Positions 47,001-60,080 of a stretch of 64,000 nucleotides of DNA are shown here, piece by piece (within the stretch, counting starts at the first letter, position 1; each line of letters starts with the position of its first letter). The stretch covers positions 2,118,001-2,182,000 of the forward strand of contig JAYKKI010000067.1 in the NCBI GenBank assembly GCA_039881145.1, written 5' to 3'. The translations under genes and the position numbers were made by a program. The notes beneath the pieces are model-generated. The model had not been told where the DNA came from. It was given only the letters and a program-made list of their open reading frames with translations, and did not search any database. The stretch is from Druceiella hillmani. Taxonomy: Eukaryota > Arthropoda > Insecta > Lepidoptera > Hepialidae.

Positions 47001-48094
47001 ATTACACAACTGCAAACTGAATGGAAGCTTGAACGCCGCACTGTTCATACTCTCTATAAGAAATATTCCAGAAGCTTCTATACCATTCCAAAAATCTGTA
47101 AAAAAAGTGGCGGGTTTATAAGTTGGTAACTCTATATTTATAGGATAAAGACGGTGAAAATATTTTAAGAATGTAATCTATGACCATATGGATTCGAGTA
47201 CGTAAATCTGGAGTCAGGTTGTATTAACACTATTCAGAATGTTTAAAATATTATAACCATCAATTTTTATATTCATAGGTTTTGCATTTAATCAAGTTCA
47301 TCTTACAGTCCAAACCTTTAAAAGGATTTCTGAATCCAAATATAATCCGATACAGAAATCCTAAAACGACGCAGTTCTATCTATGTGAACCTACAAAGTC
47401 GCTTCAGAATACCTTTGTATTCTGTAATAAAATTAACCACCAACATTATTCACTCGGAACAGCCAGCTAGGATTTTGATAAAACAGTGGATATCCAGATC
47501 TTTAACACTTAAAGAATAAGATATCTCTGTGACGTTTAAATCCAGCTGTTGAAGGTTCAACCCGAATATTTTAAATTTAAACCTAAAGCTTATGACATTT
47601 CGGAAATGTAATTAAATAATAAAAAGATTAACGCTGTATGGAACTCTCCAACTTCCTGCCTCTTGGGAACATAACGCCAATTTCGATAACACTTGCTAAA
47701 TCTGGTCTATAATAGTGTTGCAATTATTCGACTCAACATCTACTTATGTCTATAATCATACCTCATGCCGACATGAATCTACCTAAATTGGCTATTTTTA
47801 GACATATTTTAAAAATAATTAATTATGCACGTTCCGTTTATGAAAAAAAATTACATTATTTGTAAAGGATATGTATTATACTCAGCAAAATATGAATTTT
47901 TCATTTTCTGAATTTAATTTCTTAAGATATAATCATACAATATAAGATATAATCATAATAATAACAATTGAAGTTTTTTCTTTTAAATTTGAATACAGAT
48001 TAAATGAATGAGAGACATACGTGTTGAATCACTCTTGCAATATGTTTATAATATGCAAATATAAAATGCATTGTGTTAAAAACAGAATTACCTC
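47001..48094. other. AT-rich DNA, no supported gene
   Basis: The first ~100 bases may be 5' leader of the minus-strand mariner. The 62-codon frame at 47282 has no domain. Confidence 0.38.
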
Positions 48095-48175
48095 TGATAT
48101 AACCTTAAGATTTACCTCTCATATACCTCTCATCTCATCTCTAGAAGAATTACCTCTCATATACCTCTCGTATAA
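48095..48175. repeat. Short imperfect tandem repeat of ACCTCTCATATA
   Basis: AGAATTACCTCTGATATA, TTTACCTCTCATATA, CCTCTCATCTCATC, AGAATTACCTCTCATATA and ACCTCTCGTATA follow one another. Confidence 0.9.
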
Positions 48176-48344
48176 GGGAGTATAAAATGTTCTTTTGAGT
48201 ATCTTCACTCCTAAGCAGTGCAGTATCAGTTCAGTATCCATTAGGCGATTGTCATTTTATCTTTCTGATGTCATTCAATTGTAAGCTAAAATACTTACTT
48301 TGAAATAACACTTTTCTTTTAAATTTGATGTCTTAATATTTTTG
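48176..48344. other. AT-rich DNA, no feature seen
   Basis: Nothing supported. Confidence 0.4.
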
Positions 48345-48505
48345 TACTTTGGCTATTTAAATAACGTGGGTTAAATATGCTTTATTACTGTAAAAATTTA
48401 AGAACCAAATTTTAAGTTTCTATGTCGAACGCTATCAGAAGAGAACATAAGACAGTCGGATGAACGCATAATCTTATAAGGGTTCCGTTTTAACTCCAAC
48501 CCTTT
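48345..48505 (+). repeat. Dispersed insect repeat, best preserved 3' end
   Basis: GGTTAAATATGCTTTATTAC, then AATTTTAAGTTTCTATGTCG, CAGAAGAGAACATAAGACAG, and CTTATAAGGGTTCCGTTTT at about 48473. The final phrase is the standard ending of an abundant insect dispersed repeat. The beginning matches the pair at 3.34-3.67 kb. Confidence 0.5.
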
Positions 48506-51500
48506 AACAGTAATGAAATACGTATAGGTATATTGAATATAAAAAATAAAGCCTCAAAAATACTAACGAAATGCGGAATTTAAGGAAACACATAATAAGA
48601 TAAAGATTGAGAAAAATATTATTATCTTAAAAAAACTAACATGAAAGTTCTGAAATTGAGAATAAAGTTTTAAATAACAATTTTGCTTAAATTTTAAATA
48701 ACATATATGCTAGAAGAAATCAAAATAAATCGTAACACATATTTTATCCTAACCACCGCATATTATTCAAGAGACCTCTTAGCGAATATCAAGAGGTTCC
48801 GTGCGAATGGAGTGTGTGTAACTCCGTCATACGCCGAAATCATTTAGGAATAAACATGATACAGTGACAGGATATGTACAGGCAATTATCAACATTGTTT
48901 TTAATTTTTTCGTTTCAATATTGCAATTATCAATATTGGACACGAAAACGTACCTCACACGGAACGTTACATGCCCCAAGTTTTCAATAGACTAAACATA
49001 GTTTCTTTAATTTATTTCCTATAAACTGCAAGTTAAGAGTTTGACTCAACTGGTTAATTAATTAAACCAAGATCTTTTAAAGCAATAAATAAAGATATTT
49101 TAAAGCAATAAATAAACAAAAAATAGCAAGCTAAAAAGTACACAAAATATTACTGATCCCCCATCCCACAGTCCCTGCCCTCAGGCTGCTTACGAGTCGA
49201 AATAGCTCATTTCCCAAGTTTACAAACAAAGCTTGGTATCACTTTCATGGTCGAGAGCCTCTGATTTATGATATTTGCCGACAATAGATTGATTTTCGGC
49301 CCTAAGGCGAGGCACCCTGCTTCAATTTCGCTGGCTGTTGTGGACCGTATTATTTACTTAGCATCAAAACATTTCTGTGAGATCATAGCAGCCGAATATA
49401 ACTTTTTTGTTTAAGAATTTATTCATACAACAGTAAATAGGATCAAAATGTACCGGAATATTAACTACTCGGTGTCAAAAGTGAATCTTGTACTACAACT
49501 TGTCGAAAGATGGCACTATGTTATATTAAACAGAAAGAATATGTTTAATCTTAATAAAATACATTTAATTTAATGACATAACGCCATATAAAATGTTTTA
49601 ATCATTTACTCTCACAAACTTTAAAATAGGTTGCATATTTGAAGACATTTTAATGACAAAGTTATTTTACCGTTTTCTTTATTACATTACTCACAATTTT
49701 TTATTTTTTTTATTTCGAGTTTTTCAGAATTTATTGATGTACATCGTAGTGAAAACAATAAATTGATACGTATGTGAAAACTAGCTGCAATAATTGCGTT
49801 TTATCACAATGGCTTTTTTATGTAACGATAATTATTTACCGTTAATTTGCTGACGATATTTTTAACCGTTCAGTTGTTTATTAAGTGCTTTAATACATCG
49901 TGCGGTTCAAACTTGTGTTATAAAAACGCTTAAACTTCTGTAAATTTATAACAACTTTACAAACTATATTAATTAGTAGTAAATATTATACAACTTTGTT
50001 GTATATTTTCTTGTTATCTTGTTAATTCTTTCATATATGACTTCCGTTAAATAAAAATAGTTCAAAATAAGCTAGAAAATGTACATTGCATCTTTCGTCT
50101 TCCGCCACTGTCGTTGTTGCTTATTACTAACATGTTCTGGCCGTTATAAATTATATAACAGAAAAGTTTCATATCAGTCGGATAATATTCAGTTCGGATA
50201 ATATTATATCGGCACTGAAAGGTAATAACACAAGAGAAGAAATAATATTACTGAATCGTAAGAAATAAAATAATAAAGTAGAATTATACAAAATGTTTCA
50301 AAAAAGTAAAAACAACCAAGTCCCATGACATTTGTCGTCATAATTTTGCATATCGCTGAGAATGTTTGATATCAAATATATGACAAGAAAGATGAGGAAA
50401 TAACTGAATACGAACAAGGAGACATTCGACCAGAAAAGGTATATTGGTACACTCGATCGTGACGCTCTCGTCAACTTATTATTTTCTTCTCGTCAACAAT
50501 TTTTAATAAAAATACCAAACTCATTAAATGGAAATATTTATTTAAACTACTTATTTATGGAAACAGCTCATATTATTATATGATAAATACATAAATAACT
50601 CTCTACCTAATACCACGTCCATTACAATTATATAAATTTGACAATGTAGCTGATAGTAATAATATCAGCATTACCATCATGGCCATACAGCCATCTTCTG
50701 ATTCTTAACTCTCAAGAACCCTGATCATATATTTTTAAATTGGTGGGTAGTTGATCAAGTCCAACCTTGTGTGGTGTTCTATAATTTTACCCATCAACTA
50801 CTTTATATGTAAACTCATCAAAAATATTAACCACTCGTGTCATTCCTGATGGTATGTGCACGCAACTTGCTAACCATGAAGCAAACCTCATGCTGAAATA
50901 GTCCTACTCTAAGAGAGCCAATCTACAAAGCTAAAATTATGAAAATCACCATACGTAAATCTCCACCGTCAGATTCTTTTTCAACAAATACTCTTTACAT
51001 TTATTTTGTAAGTAGTGAAATTGATATAATAATATTACCGTTTTCTTTATTACATATATAATATAATATAAATTTCATTCTTGCGTAAACCAGACAGCAT
51101 GAAAATTAATTTTAATTGAAGTTCAGTGAGCTAACAATAAAGGTCACTTTAGACACACAAATTATCTATATTTTGAATAATAATTGCAAGTTATTAAAAT
51201 ATTTTAATATGTATAATATTTTAAATTTTCTTCGTAACTCTTTATTTTGGCTTTTGCGTCAAGGTCACATATAAATAAAATCGTTGAGTGATGAATTTTG
51301 CTGAAAGCTCACCTCTGCCTATAAAACAGTATACATAGTTCAAACGGTGCCTTCAAAGTAGCCGTAATCACCCGTTGAATTCATTATCTCGTCTGCAAAA
51401 TAGTGTTTAGATTACAGTCCTTGGAAATTTGACATCAGACCTTCAAGTAGTGATGCACACAGTATAATTTATAATAGTTTTTAAGCGAGCTTTGGGAGTT

Positions 51501-52226
51501 AGGTTTCAAAGGTCATAAGACATTAAAGTTTCAAAGCGCTTTGTTTAGGAAATTGAGTACCCAAGAAATATACAATTAATTGATCAATATGCAATGAGTA
51601 TAACTTTTACGTAGCGTATAAACTATTTACGTCATTTATGATGTTTTTTGAACTCTATAAAAGCTTCACAAAAGTCGTAAGCGATGCTCTGCGCAATAAA
51701 TAGTTCACAACGAAATTATGTCTTATTCTGCTATATAAAGAATTTGTTTATAATTTAAAAAACATTTTTAAAACATATTATATTATTGTTACATCAACAT
51801 TGTTTCCAAAATTTACGTCTTATTACTTCAATATAATCACAATAATTTGAGGAATCGGCCGCGACATTTAACTCCTTCGTCATTAGAAGATCCTCAATCA
51901 TATCTGAATTCAATTTCACAGAAGGAAATAATTGATTTAATTACGGACACAAAAGTGAAACTTATTCTATTCTACCAGACTTGGATCAAAATCATATAAT
52001 GAACTGGCTAAAGATATATCTGGGATACGAAACATCACAATTAATATTTAAAAACTAGTTATGAGGTGGCAAGTTAATAAAAGTCGATCTCAAATCTAAT
52101 GTCTAATTTGCTTAGATCCTGCTTAAATCTTGATTAGATATATTCTGTTAAAAGAAAAAGAGGAATACATAGGTAGTGCTTATCTATATTTACATTAACT
52201 TCTTAAATACACATGAATATAAATTG

Positions 52227-52228
<2 letters not shown>
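48506..52228. other. AT-rich DNA, no supported gene
   Basis: The patch at 49155-49360 (CAGTCCCTGCCCTCAGGCTG, CCCTAAGGCGAGGCACCCTG) is distinctly GC-rich, but all frames are short and I recognise nothing. TTTAAAGCAATAAATAAA is duplicated at 49075-49120. Weak donor-like AAAAG|GTATAT at 50438. Confidence 0.35.

Positions 52229-52282
<54 letters not shown>
52229..52282. repeat. (TA)n microsatellite
   Basis: About 26 TA units. Confidence 0.97.
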
Positions 52283-52285
<3 letters not shown>

Positions 52286-52575
52286 CGACTAAGCAAAATT
52301 TATCCATCGTATTGAGAATATATTTATACCTTGGTATAATTTGTTTTTATTCCTATTTTACTTTAGGAGAACACCTCTAGAGGCTAGTTGCTAAGATGAA
52401 AAAGATACATAGTTAAATACTAAACTTAAATTATGTACATTTGAATACTAAATGAAATAAATAAAAAAGTGAAAATAATTATGTGATACAGTCGATTTAA
52501 ATAAAAGTCATCCGATCAGTGAATATAAAAGTATGTTAATTTTCGTGAAATAATACATATGTTATATATTGTATA

Positions 52576-52577
<2 letters not shown>
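52283..52577. other. AT-rich DNA between two microsatellites
   Basis: Nothing supported. Confidence 0.4.

Positions 52578-52640
<63 letters not shown>
52578..52640. repeat. (TA)n(CA)n microsatellite
   Basis: About 26 TA units followed by CACACACA. Confidence 0.97.
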
Positions 52641-52870
52641 TAAAAACCTGAAAAACGTATAAAGAAAAGTGAATGAAGATAACTTTTGAACCATTTATTC
52701 GAAATGGCATAATTAACTACTTCAAACATTTTTGTAAGCGAATGAGCCATGTTGTTTACAAAAATGTTTAAAGTATTGAATTATACCATTTCGAATAAAC
52801 GGTTTAATAAAATGTTATCTTTATTTACTTTATTTATATCATTCTCCTTTATGAGTATCTATGTATATTT
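52641..52870. repeat. Large imperfect inverted repeat (fold-back)
   Basis: Core arms 52688-52736 and 52756-52804 pair over 49 bases with about five mismatches (central words ACATTTTTGTAA and ATTCGAAATGG). Weaker complementarity extends outwards (GTTATCTTCATT against GTTATCTTTATT) to about 52650 and 52860. No terminal target duplication was identified. The 61-codon frame at 52749 lies within it and has no domain. Confidence 0.85.
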
Positions 52871-53700
52871 AAAACCAAGTAATGTTTCAAAACATTTCGT
52901 AGGTAGAAATGTACCTTCAAGAATGTTGAATTGATTTTAATGGAATTTTCATACTAATTTTCTTCTATTTCTGAGGGTACATTTTCATTTCTAATATAAA
53001 AATTGGGCTCGCTTATAAAGGATTCCGTATCTCTAATTTTTTCATTGATTTTAAAATTATTTATTAAGTTATTATAATGTGAAATTAATTAAGATCTAAA
53101 ATACTGATTCCTTTGAATTGATTTATCTATTTGGGATATCAAAGTACTGTGTTTCTGGCTGTATTGTAGTTGTAAGTTAAACGTCGAATATTGGCGTGGA
53201 TTCATATAATTTGCATTCCATGTGCTTCAGTTGATAATAGGGTTAGGAGGATGGATGGTTTAAAAAAAATATAAATGACGGGTTTGACAAAAAACCCACC
53301 AAACAATTTTTTTATCTGAATGAGGCAATGCGTGAATCGTTCTAGTAAATGTGCAAGAGTCCACAAGTAAATCATTATTCAATAATAAAATTCAATAATC
53401 TCTAGAATCTAAGCTGTCAAAAGACCTAATCACAACGACGGCATTAACACGACATTTAAAGAGTTCTAGATATATGAAAAAAAAATCGTTTTCAGCGCGA
53501 TGTCCGAAATCCCTCTACCGATTTTAATAAAAATCAATAGGTACCCTCTAATCCTCCTGTAATGTTAATTGTACAATTTTTGAGAGCAATTTTTATTAAC
53601 ACGAAAAGGTAAAGAATTGTTTTTTTCAAAATATTTAAATAACATCATTTTACATTGACTTAGTTTTTTGACAAAGTTTTTCGAGGCATTTTTTAAAAAA
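52871..53700. other. AT-rich DNA, no feature seen
   Basis: No frame or repeat supported. Confidence 0.4.
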
Positions 53701-53745
53701 AAGTAGCAATGTCACCACACGATAAGTGTGGTGACATTGCTACTT
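53701..53745. repeat. Perfect 20-bp hairpin
   Basis: AAGTAGCAATGTCACCACAC (53701-53720) and its exact complement (53726-53745) with loop GATAA. Its arms are GC-richer than most of the window. Confidence 0.97.
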
Positions 53746-54000
53746 TGTATGTGCTTGTAGTGTTGATTGTAAAATGAGACCGATCTTTACCAAAACTAAT
53801 CGGTAAATAATTATGCGTTTGAACGTTCAAAATAATTATTGAGAATAAACAGAAATTTAAGAATGGAGAAGGGGATAAAAAATTGTGCATTACTTTGAAG
53901 CTAGACAATTTGCAGATGGAGCCTTAAAATGAGAAATTGTAAATGGAACCTCCATTTCTTTTTCATAGATTTGTCCAGTGTTAACTCACTTTAACTTCAC

Positions 54001-54058
54001 AGCAAACATTTTTGTAAAAGGGAAACTCAATTATTTCCCTTTTACAAAAATGTTTGCT
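54001..54058. repeat. Perfect 25-bp hairpin
   Basis: Arms 54001-54025 and 54034-54058 are exact complements (core AAACATTTTTGTAAAAGGG) with an 8-base loop, only 255 bases from the 53701 hairpin. Confidence 0.97.
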
Positions 54059-57000
54059 ATAAAATCCTTTTTTTACTATTTTTGTATGTATTGATTGCGC
54101 TCCCATAAAAGATATACTTGCAAACTTTCGTTTATTTAAGTCTAAACTATAGAAACTGTGAGGCTGTGACAAACGTACAAACGGATATGACAAAATTGAT
54201 TTGTTTACTACGAAACCCTAAAAATAGAAAGTTTTGTAAATGTCAGTACGTCAGTCAATGCTTCATTAAAAAATAAGCATTAAATTGAAGTAATGCAAAA
54301 GGAAAAAAATGGCATTTAGCACTAGGAACATATGGCGTGAAGCGCACGGCTGACATGACCACATATCTGGAATATGTGGTAAATGTAGTTGTATTACATA
54401 AGGCAGGTAACGTAGGTGTATGAATATAAAAATGTCGTGAAAATATTTACGTTATTTTGCATTTAAAAGATAGTAAACTGGTAAAAGCAAGTCGAATTCG
54501 CACATCACTTTGTTCCCTTATCTGTATCGAAACTACATAATTCCATCTATTTGCGTCTTATGCAAACATGCAATTAAAAATCAAAATATATAACTTGAAG
54601 CATTAGTAACGGTCAGCTTGGACCCCACGATTGTTTCTTAAACAAATCTTAAATTACGTGAAAAAGTGAAATTACGTGTTGTATTTAAATTAATGGATTT
54701 AAATATGCGTACACCCCTAATGCCATAGTTAATGTATTTAGGTACTTCATGTATTTAGAGACTTTTTTTGCTCAATCATAACTGCAGCTTTATGAGCGCT
54801 TCGGCAAATTAAATAAAAACAATTTATTTTAATATATAATTTGATCACGAACACTATATAATCGGCAAAATTGAAGTTTGCAACTTCAAATTCGTCAAAA
54901 ACTATAAATGGACAAGATATACGATCGATATTTGTTCTAAATAAAATCCACAAACGCTATAGATCATTGGCGCCAAAGCGTAAGCGAGAAAAAAAACATT
55001 CAAGATTAGAGAAAATAAACAGAAACAATTATCGGAAATAAATAAAACAATAATTTAAAATGGTGAGTGGGTCGAGAACCATTCAAATACAATGCGATCT
55101 TGATTCTGAAATTGTGAATCAATGTAGTATTCGCTTCCAATGCATTCGGTATGGGCAAATTCAATGCGAGGGTCTGATACCTCAATCTAATAATTGATAT
55201 TATAGTTAGATAGATCAACCACCTAAATTTAATATATTAATAATTTACGAAAATTTTAAAGCTCACTTCTTTCATATTATTAGCAGGAACTATAAAACAC
55301 AAAATAAAAATGTAGACAATATGCAAGTACTGAGTAGTATTAATATAATATCTAGTAATATTGTTCTATATCCTCTCCAGACATAGCCACGTTCACAAAA
55401 TAGACAAATTTTCATTACATATTTCTAAAATGTCAGAAGGACTAAGTTATCGATAGTAATCGAATATTTATTGAAAACTGTTCATGGTATCAAAAACTAA
55501 ATAAATTACTTTGTATGTTGTACATACACATGAAAATGATAAAAAACTTAAAGAAGAAAAAGTTACAGCAATTCTAACTAATCTTATAAATGAGAAAATG
55601 AGTTCGTCTCTTATTTGTCCAACGCATACGATTCGATCACTTGACCTATCATGTAGATAAATCTTTGATAAATTCTATCTAGAACTAGAATTTATAATTG
55701 TTTTCTTTGTTAAGTAAAAAATCGCCTTTTAGAGATAAAAGCTTGAACAAAAGTAAAATCATGAACATAAATATTTAATTTACCATCCCGAAGTCTACCG
55801 TTAACTATGGCACAAGGTTTTTCTTTTCACGTCATTTTTTGAGTCCGTACATCTCAAACTACTTAGCCATTATCAATGGTGAAATATTTAAGGGAATATT
55901 TATTTCAAACTCATTATCATTTTTTACCTTTCCAACGCGCGCGAAGCTGCAATTCAAAGCTAATACAAAAATTAATTTATGACACTTCCTTTGCTCACTT
56001 GAGCAACGGTAGACAAATTAAAGTAAGCATTTCAATATATATTTTTACATAGTAACACCCAACTATAAAAGCTTACAAATTCCACATCATCTATCCCTAG
56101 ACATACATAAACTCATATTTCAAAGCACTGTTGTCTCCTGCCACACAATTTTAACAATGTGCTTGTGGCAACAACAGAATAATATCGGCGTACTCTATCC
56201 CCACAAGGGCAGACGGGTTCGCATGTTGACTGATTCACTGAGCATACAATGATATGTAAGGGTTAATGACTTTCATTATATCATTCTTGTTTCAAGTCTG
56301 TCTTGTTGCCTATGATTGAAAATGGGATGAGCCGTTGTTCGTGACGTCAAAATTAATTTGAAAACCGCATGATAAAACACGAAATTTCACTTAAATATCA
56401 CAAGACGTTTGTTCCCGAGTAGTTCTACTTGTGAAATTCAAACTCAAACACGTTGCATTAGAATTATATTTCGCTAATTAAACTACGCTAGAATACATAT
56501 TAAAAATTGTGCTGCGGAAATTCAGATAATCTTAACCACCGTAAACAATTAAAAAATAACCGCTGTTAGCGTCCATTTCTGCTCTTAAAAAATACTTTTA
56601 ACAGAGTTAATTTAACTTAATTCAGAATAGGTATTTCAGCGCTACCATTCAGAATACGTATTTCTGCGAATACTATAGGAACAGAACAGTTATAATTTCG
56701 ACATATCTGCCCATTCGTATGTCACGACACCTTGTTATGTCTTTCAGTCTTGATCTTATTATCTCTTTCATCTTGAGACCGATTATGATGAAACTGAATA
56801 ATAAGAAGATGTAGGTAGTAGTTACTTAAATACTTAGAAATAAACAAAATATATTTTTAATTTTTTTTTTGAAAGCCCTGCTCTATCAGCCTTTCAGCTC
56901 TTCTATAAGCCAAAGTTTTGCTTTCAGCCAAAGATAGCATCAAACGTAAAGGTAAAATTTGTATCGCGGACCCCATTAGTGAAGTCATCTTTTAAAATGC

Positions 57001-57294
57001 TATTAAAATGTTTCGTAATATTTTTAACCTGGCGTCTGCTTCACAAGATTCGAACTTCCAAAACGTTTTACACTGTGACCACCACTCGTTTAACTTTATA
57101 ACCAGGTTCGTTTCGTCACAGAAGTGTGGTTATTCTGATAGAATATTGCATATTTTGCATGTAAATAACGCTCCGCCATGAAATAATTATCGAGACATGC
57201 AACTTGAAACGCACCTGCTCATCTTGCCGGCGGTAGTTGTGGTAATAGTAATTTTAAAATTCTTTAAATGTCCCAACCAACCCTAATAAAATTT
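54059..57294. other. AT-rich DNA, no supported gene
   Basis: A 9-bp hairpin ACCACATAT...ATATGTGGT lies at 54358-54380. ATTCAGAATA(G/C)GTATTTC is duplicated near 56622 and 56648. A short frame from the ATG at 57197 ends at a donor-like GGCG|GTAGTT but is too short to support. No domains seen. Confidence 0.38.
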
Positions 57295-57298
57295 CATC

Positions 57299-57380
57299 GC
57301 CGTGGTGTATTGGGTTGATCACAAGGCATACGGCTTTTAACTGAGCGGCGCAACGTGTGGACCCAGGTTCGATTTGATGT
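57299..57380 (+). repeat. tRNA-Lys-like SINE head (decayed)
   Basis: About 80 bases with tRNA layout: GCCGTGG start, an A-box-like TGGTGTATTGG (57303-57313), an anticodon-loop-like CTTTTAA (Lys-UUU type) near 57332, and a B-box-like GGTTCGATT (57366-57374). The acceptor and anticodon stems do not pair well and no CCA-end partner is present. It is better read as the RNA-polymerase-III promoter head of a tRNA-derived SINE than as a working tRNA gene. An AT-rich tail follows. Confidence 0.48.
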
Positions 57381-58989
57381 ATTAAAGTATATAAATAAAT
57401 TAATAAATAATGGCAAACATTTTACGGTAGATTACGGTGGCTGAATGAGAATGTGAAATTCAAAATCAGGCTTCTCTCTGGTGCTAAATATTTTTGAGCT
57501 AGACCCAAATTTTGACCGAAATTTTCACGAAATCCTATTTTAGACATAAATTACTCGATTATTAAAATACCAAATTTTATTGTGATATTATTGTACATAA
57601 ATTTATTTGTTAGTCACACTTTCACTCAGTTTCTATTAAACGTTGATTTTTCATGCACTACACTGTGTTACTGATCCACATAGTTGCGATGGCCATTTAA
57701 ATCATTTTAACTTTCGTATTTAAAAAATTCAACATTTCGGCATTGACGACTGCAATATATCCATTTTGCTCCAAGTTTAGCAAGGCTGATAAACAATAGC
57801 AAAATTAATAAACACAATTGTAATGAGAATTAAAAGTTCAGTATGCAACACGTAACGCTAGCGCTTTCCTACGTTAAAAGCTCCCTAACTTTGCTTCAAA
57901 CTAATCATAACTCGCTATCTGAAAGATATGATCTAAAGCAAAACTTTGGCTGATTGGCGAACACCTATTGTGGATTAATATGATCTAAAGAGATTATTTA
58001 TCATAGTAATATTTGGTTATGTAGTGCCAACCCTAAGGAAAACTAAAGTTAAACGATGTGAATGATCATATAAGGAAGTTACCATACAGTTTATAGTGCA
58101 TTACATAGAATAAACTTAATTTAATCTATGTATTAATATTTAATGTTCTGGAACCAAATACAGCAATATTGATAGATTAATATTACGATTGATAAAGCTG
58201 AAAAATCGTTAAGAATTATTATCTCGAAATGAATAATCAAACATTTAACTTAACAAAGAAACCACTATGAAATCTAGTACCGTATTATAAGCAGTTGGGC
58301 TCAAACGAATTTTATCTTACATGTACAATAAATATATTGAAACTAAAAAAAATGATTCTGCATTCAATTTTAATGGTCAAAATCAAGCAATAAACTCGAC
58401 GTTTAAACAATATTTTATTTTTTCATTACGTTCTGAATCTATGGAATAGCCCAAAGATTTACAATAATATCCAAACCTTTGAACCTTCAACCATCAACGT
58501 AAGGGAGCACATCAATCTCACTGCCTAATAAAAAATGAAGCTCTCAAAATAAAAAAAAACTCATACAGCTCCAGTGCTTTACACAGTTTGGGTCAAGTTC
58601 TTTTCAATAAATCATTACATGGCAGATATGGGAAATTAAAATAAATACATTCAATGTGGGCTTTAACGATTTAATTCATATGTTAAATAAAGAATAATAT
58701 GTACATGGGTATACTCGATACTAAAATCATATTATGAGAATTCATTTTTTATGACATTCTTGGTCATAGTCATTCGATTCTGTATTATTAAGTACGTCGT
58801 GTTGGTTTATTGCAATTAATAATAATTTAAAGGATTTAATTAGAACACAATATAAAAACAAGAAGATATATACGAGAATAATATTTACAAAGCAAGCTGT
58901 CGATATCTGATATATCCACAAAAACACACGACAGCCGTCTTATGCTGAAAGCGCGCGACTTTGCCGTCTTTCCGAAGTTATTGTTATTC
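57381..58989. other. AT-rich DNA, no supported gene
   Basis: The 61-codon minus frame at 58742 is Leu/Ile-rich with no domain. CAAAACTTTGGCTGATTGGCG near 57941 is partly inverted relative to GCCAAAGTTTTGCTTTCAGC near 56910. Confidence 0.38.
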
Positions 58990-59145
58990 TCCCACGAAGT
59001 TTCATCTAAATAATATGGGGTAATTTACCGTGAATAAAAACAGTAATTTGCATACGATTCCTGTTTTCTGTGATTAAATTCTTCCGGCAAGTTTCATCTA
59101 CATAATTTGGGATGAATTTCGTCTATATAATTGGGCTACTTTAAA
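58990..59145 (+). repeat. Three diverged copies of one phrase
   Basis: CACGAAGTTTCATCTAAATA, GGCAAGTTTCATCTACATAA and GGGATGAATTTCGTCTATATAA, each followed by an AT(T)TGGG(G/A) or ATTGGG word, occur at about 58992, 59087 and 59110. Confidence 0.75.
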
Positions 59146-59754
59146 TAGAAACGTACTTTTCGACGTCCATTATTGAATAGAAACATGTGTTGATGAAGAC
59201 ACCAGTTATAAATAAGATATAACTATCTTTTATCTGTCTTTAAAAGTTCGTATTTTATCTTCTGACCAGCTCCCTGGAATTATTTTGTTCAGGTAAATTA
59301 ATTACCTTAGACAATAGAATAATGTAAGATTTGAGTAATCATTTCCTTACATAAGCTAAAATTGGGAAAATGTTAGTTTATAAATTCATCTTATAGTTCG
59401 CAATTCTTCAATAAGTGACGTAATTTTTGTTACATCATTTTTAAAATAATTTTCAAAATTTCAAACTTAAATTTGCAATATACAACATTACATAATATCC
59501 TAATATACTAATGTGAGTTACATTAAAAGAAACGTTATTCTTACTTAAGGTAAAGATGCCTACAAATATTTATTCTTAATGCACAGTATAAAAAATAAGA
59601 GTGTTTTGTGATATAAAAATTTTAACTTAACTTTGAAACTATTACACTACATGTAAAATTTGTAAACTTTTATTAATATTTAATATCTAAAAATGCATCA
59701 TCGTTTTTATCAATAGGAAAATAAATAATTAAATAACTCTCCAAAGTAAACCAT
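59146..59754. other. AT-rich DNA, no feature seen
   Basis: Nothing supported. Confidence 0.4.
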
Positions 59755-60080
59755 TGTGGAGTTATGCGAAGAGAAATGTGTAGAGAGGTACTTCGATCCG
59801 CTTTGTGCAACCTCGCCTCGCCTCGGTTGACTTCCGATCGCTGTCGGTTTTTTGCACCCTAGTCAAAACACTTCGCGAAGCTACACGAAGCGTCTCACTA
59901 CACTACTCAGTGTACTTCAGTTTGCAGATAGACGTCGTACTGTTTACACGTGGGTGCGTGAGGGCGACTCACGGCTACTGAACTCCTCGCAACGTTGCGA
60001 CAAGTGTGTAGTCACTTACTTCGCACTGCAATCAACTTCGACGAGCACTTCGTCGAGGTAACTTTGCGAGAAGTGTAAAG
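59755..60080. mobile_element. GC-rich block of nested short palindromes (possible DNA-transposon end or MITE)
   Basis: About 325 bases near half G+C in AT-rich surroundings. It contains CTTCGCGAAG (59871-59880), ACACTACTCAGTGT (about 59910), CGCAACGTTGCG (59988-59999) and TTCGACGAGCACTTCGTCGA (about 60036), plus repeated CACTTCG or CTTCGC words in both orientations (CGAGAAGTGT at the right end). Multiple short sub-terminal motifs in both orientations are typical of some hAT-type or similar DNA transposon ends. No terminal inverted repeat or target duplication was found. The 69-codon plus frame at 59852 through this block is likely incidental. Confidence 0.3.

Noticed and set aside
57299..57380. 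Functional tRNA-Lys gene
   Set aside because: The anticodon and acceptor stems are mismatched, so it is better explained as a decayed SINE head.
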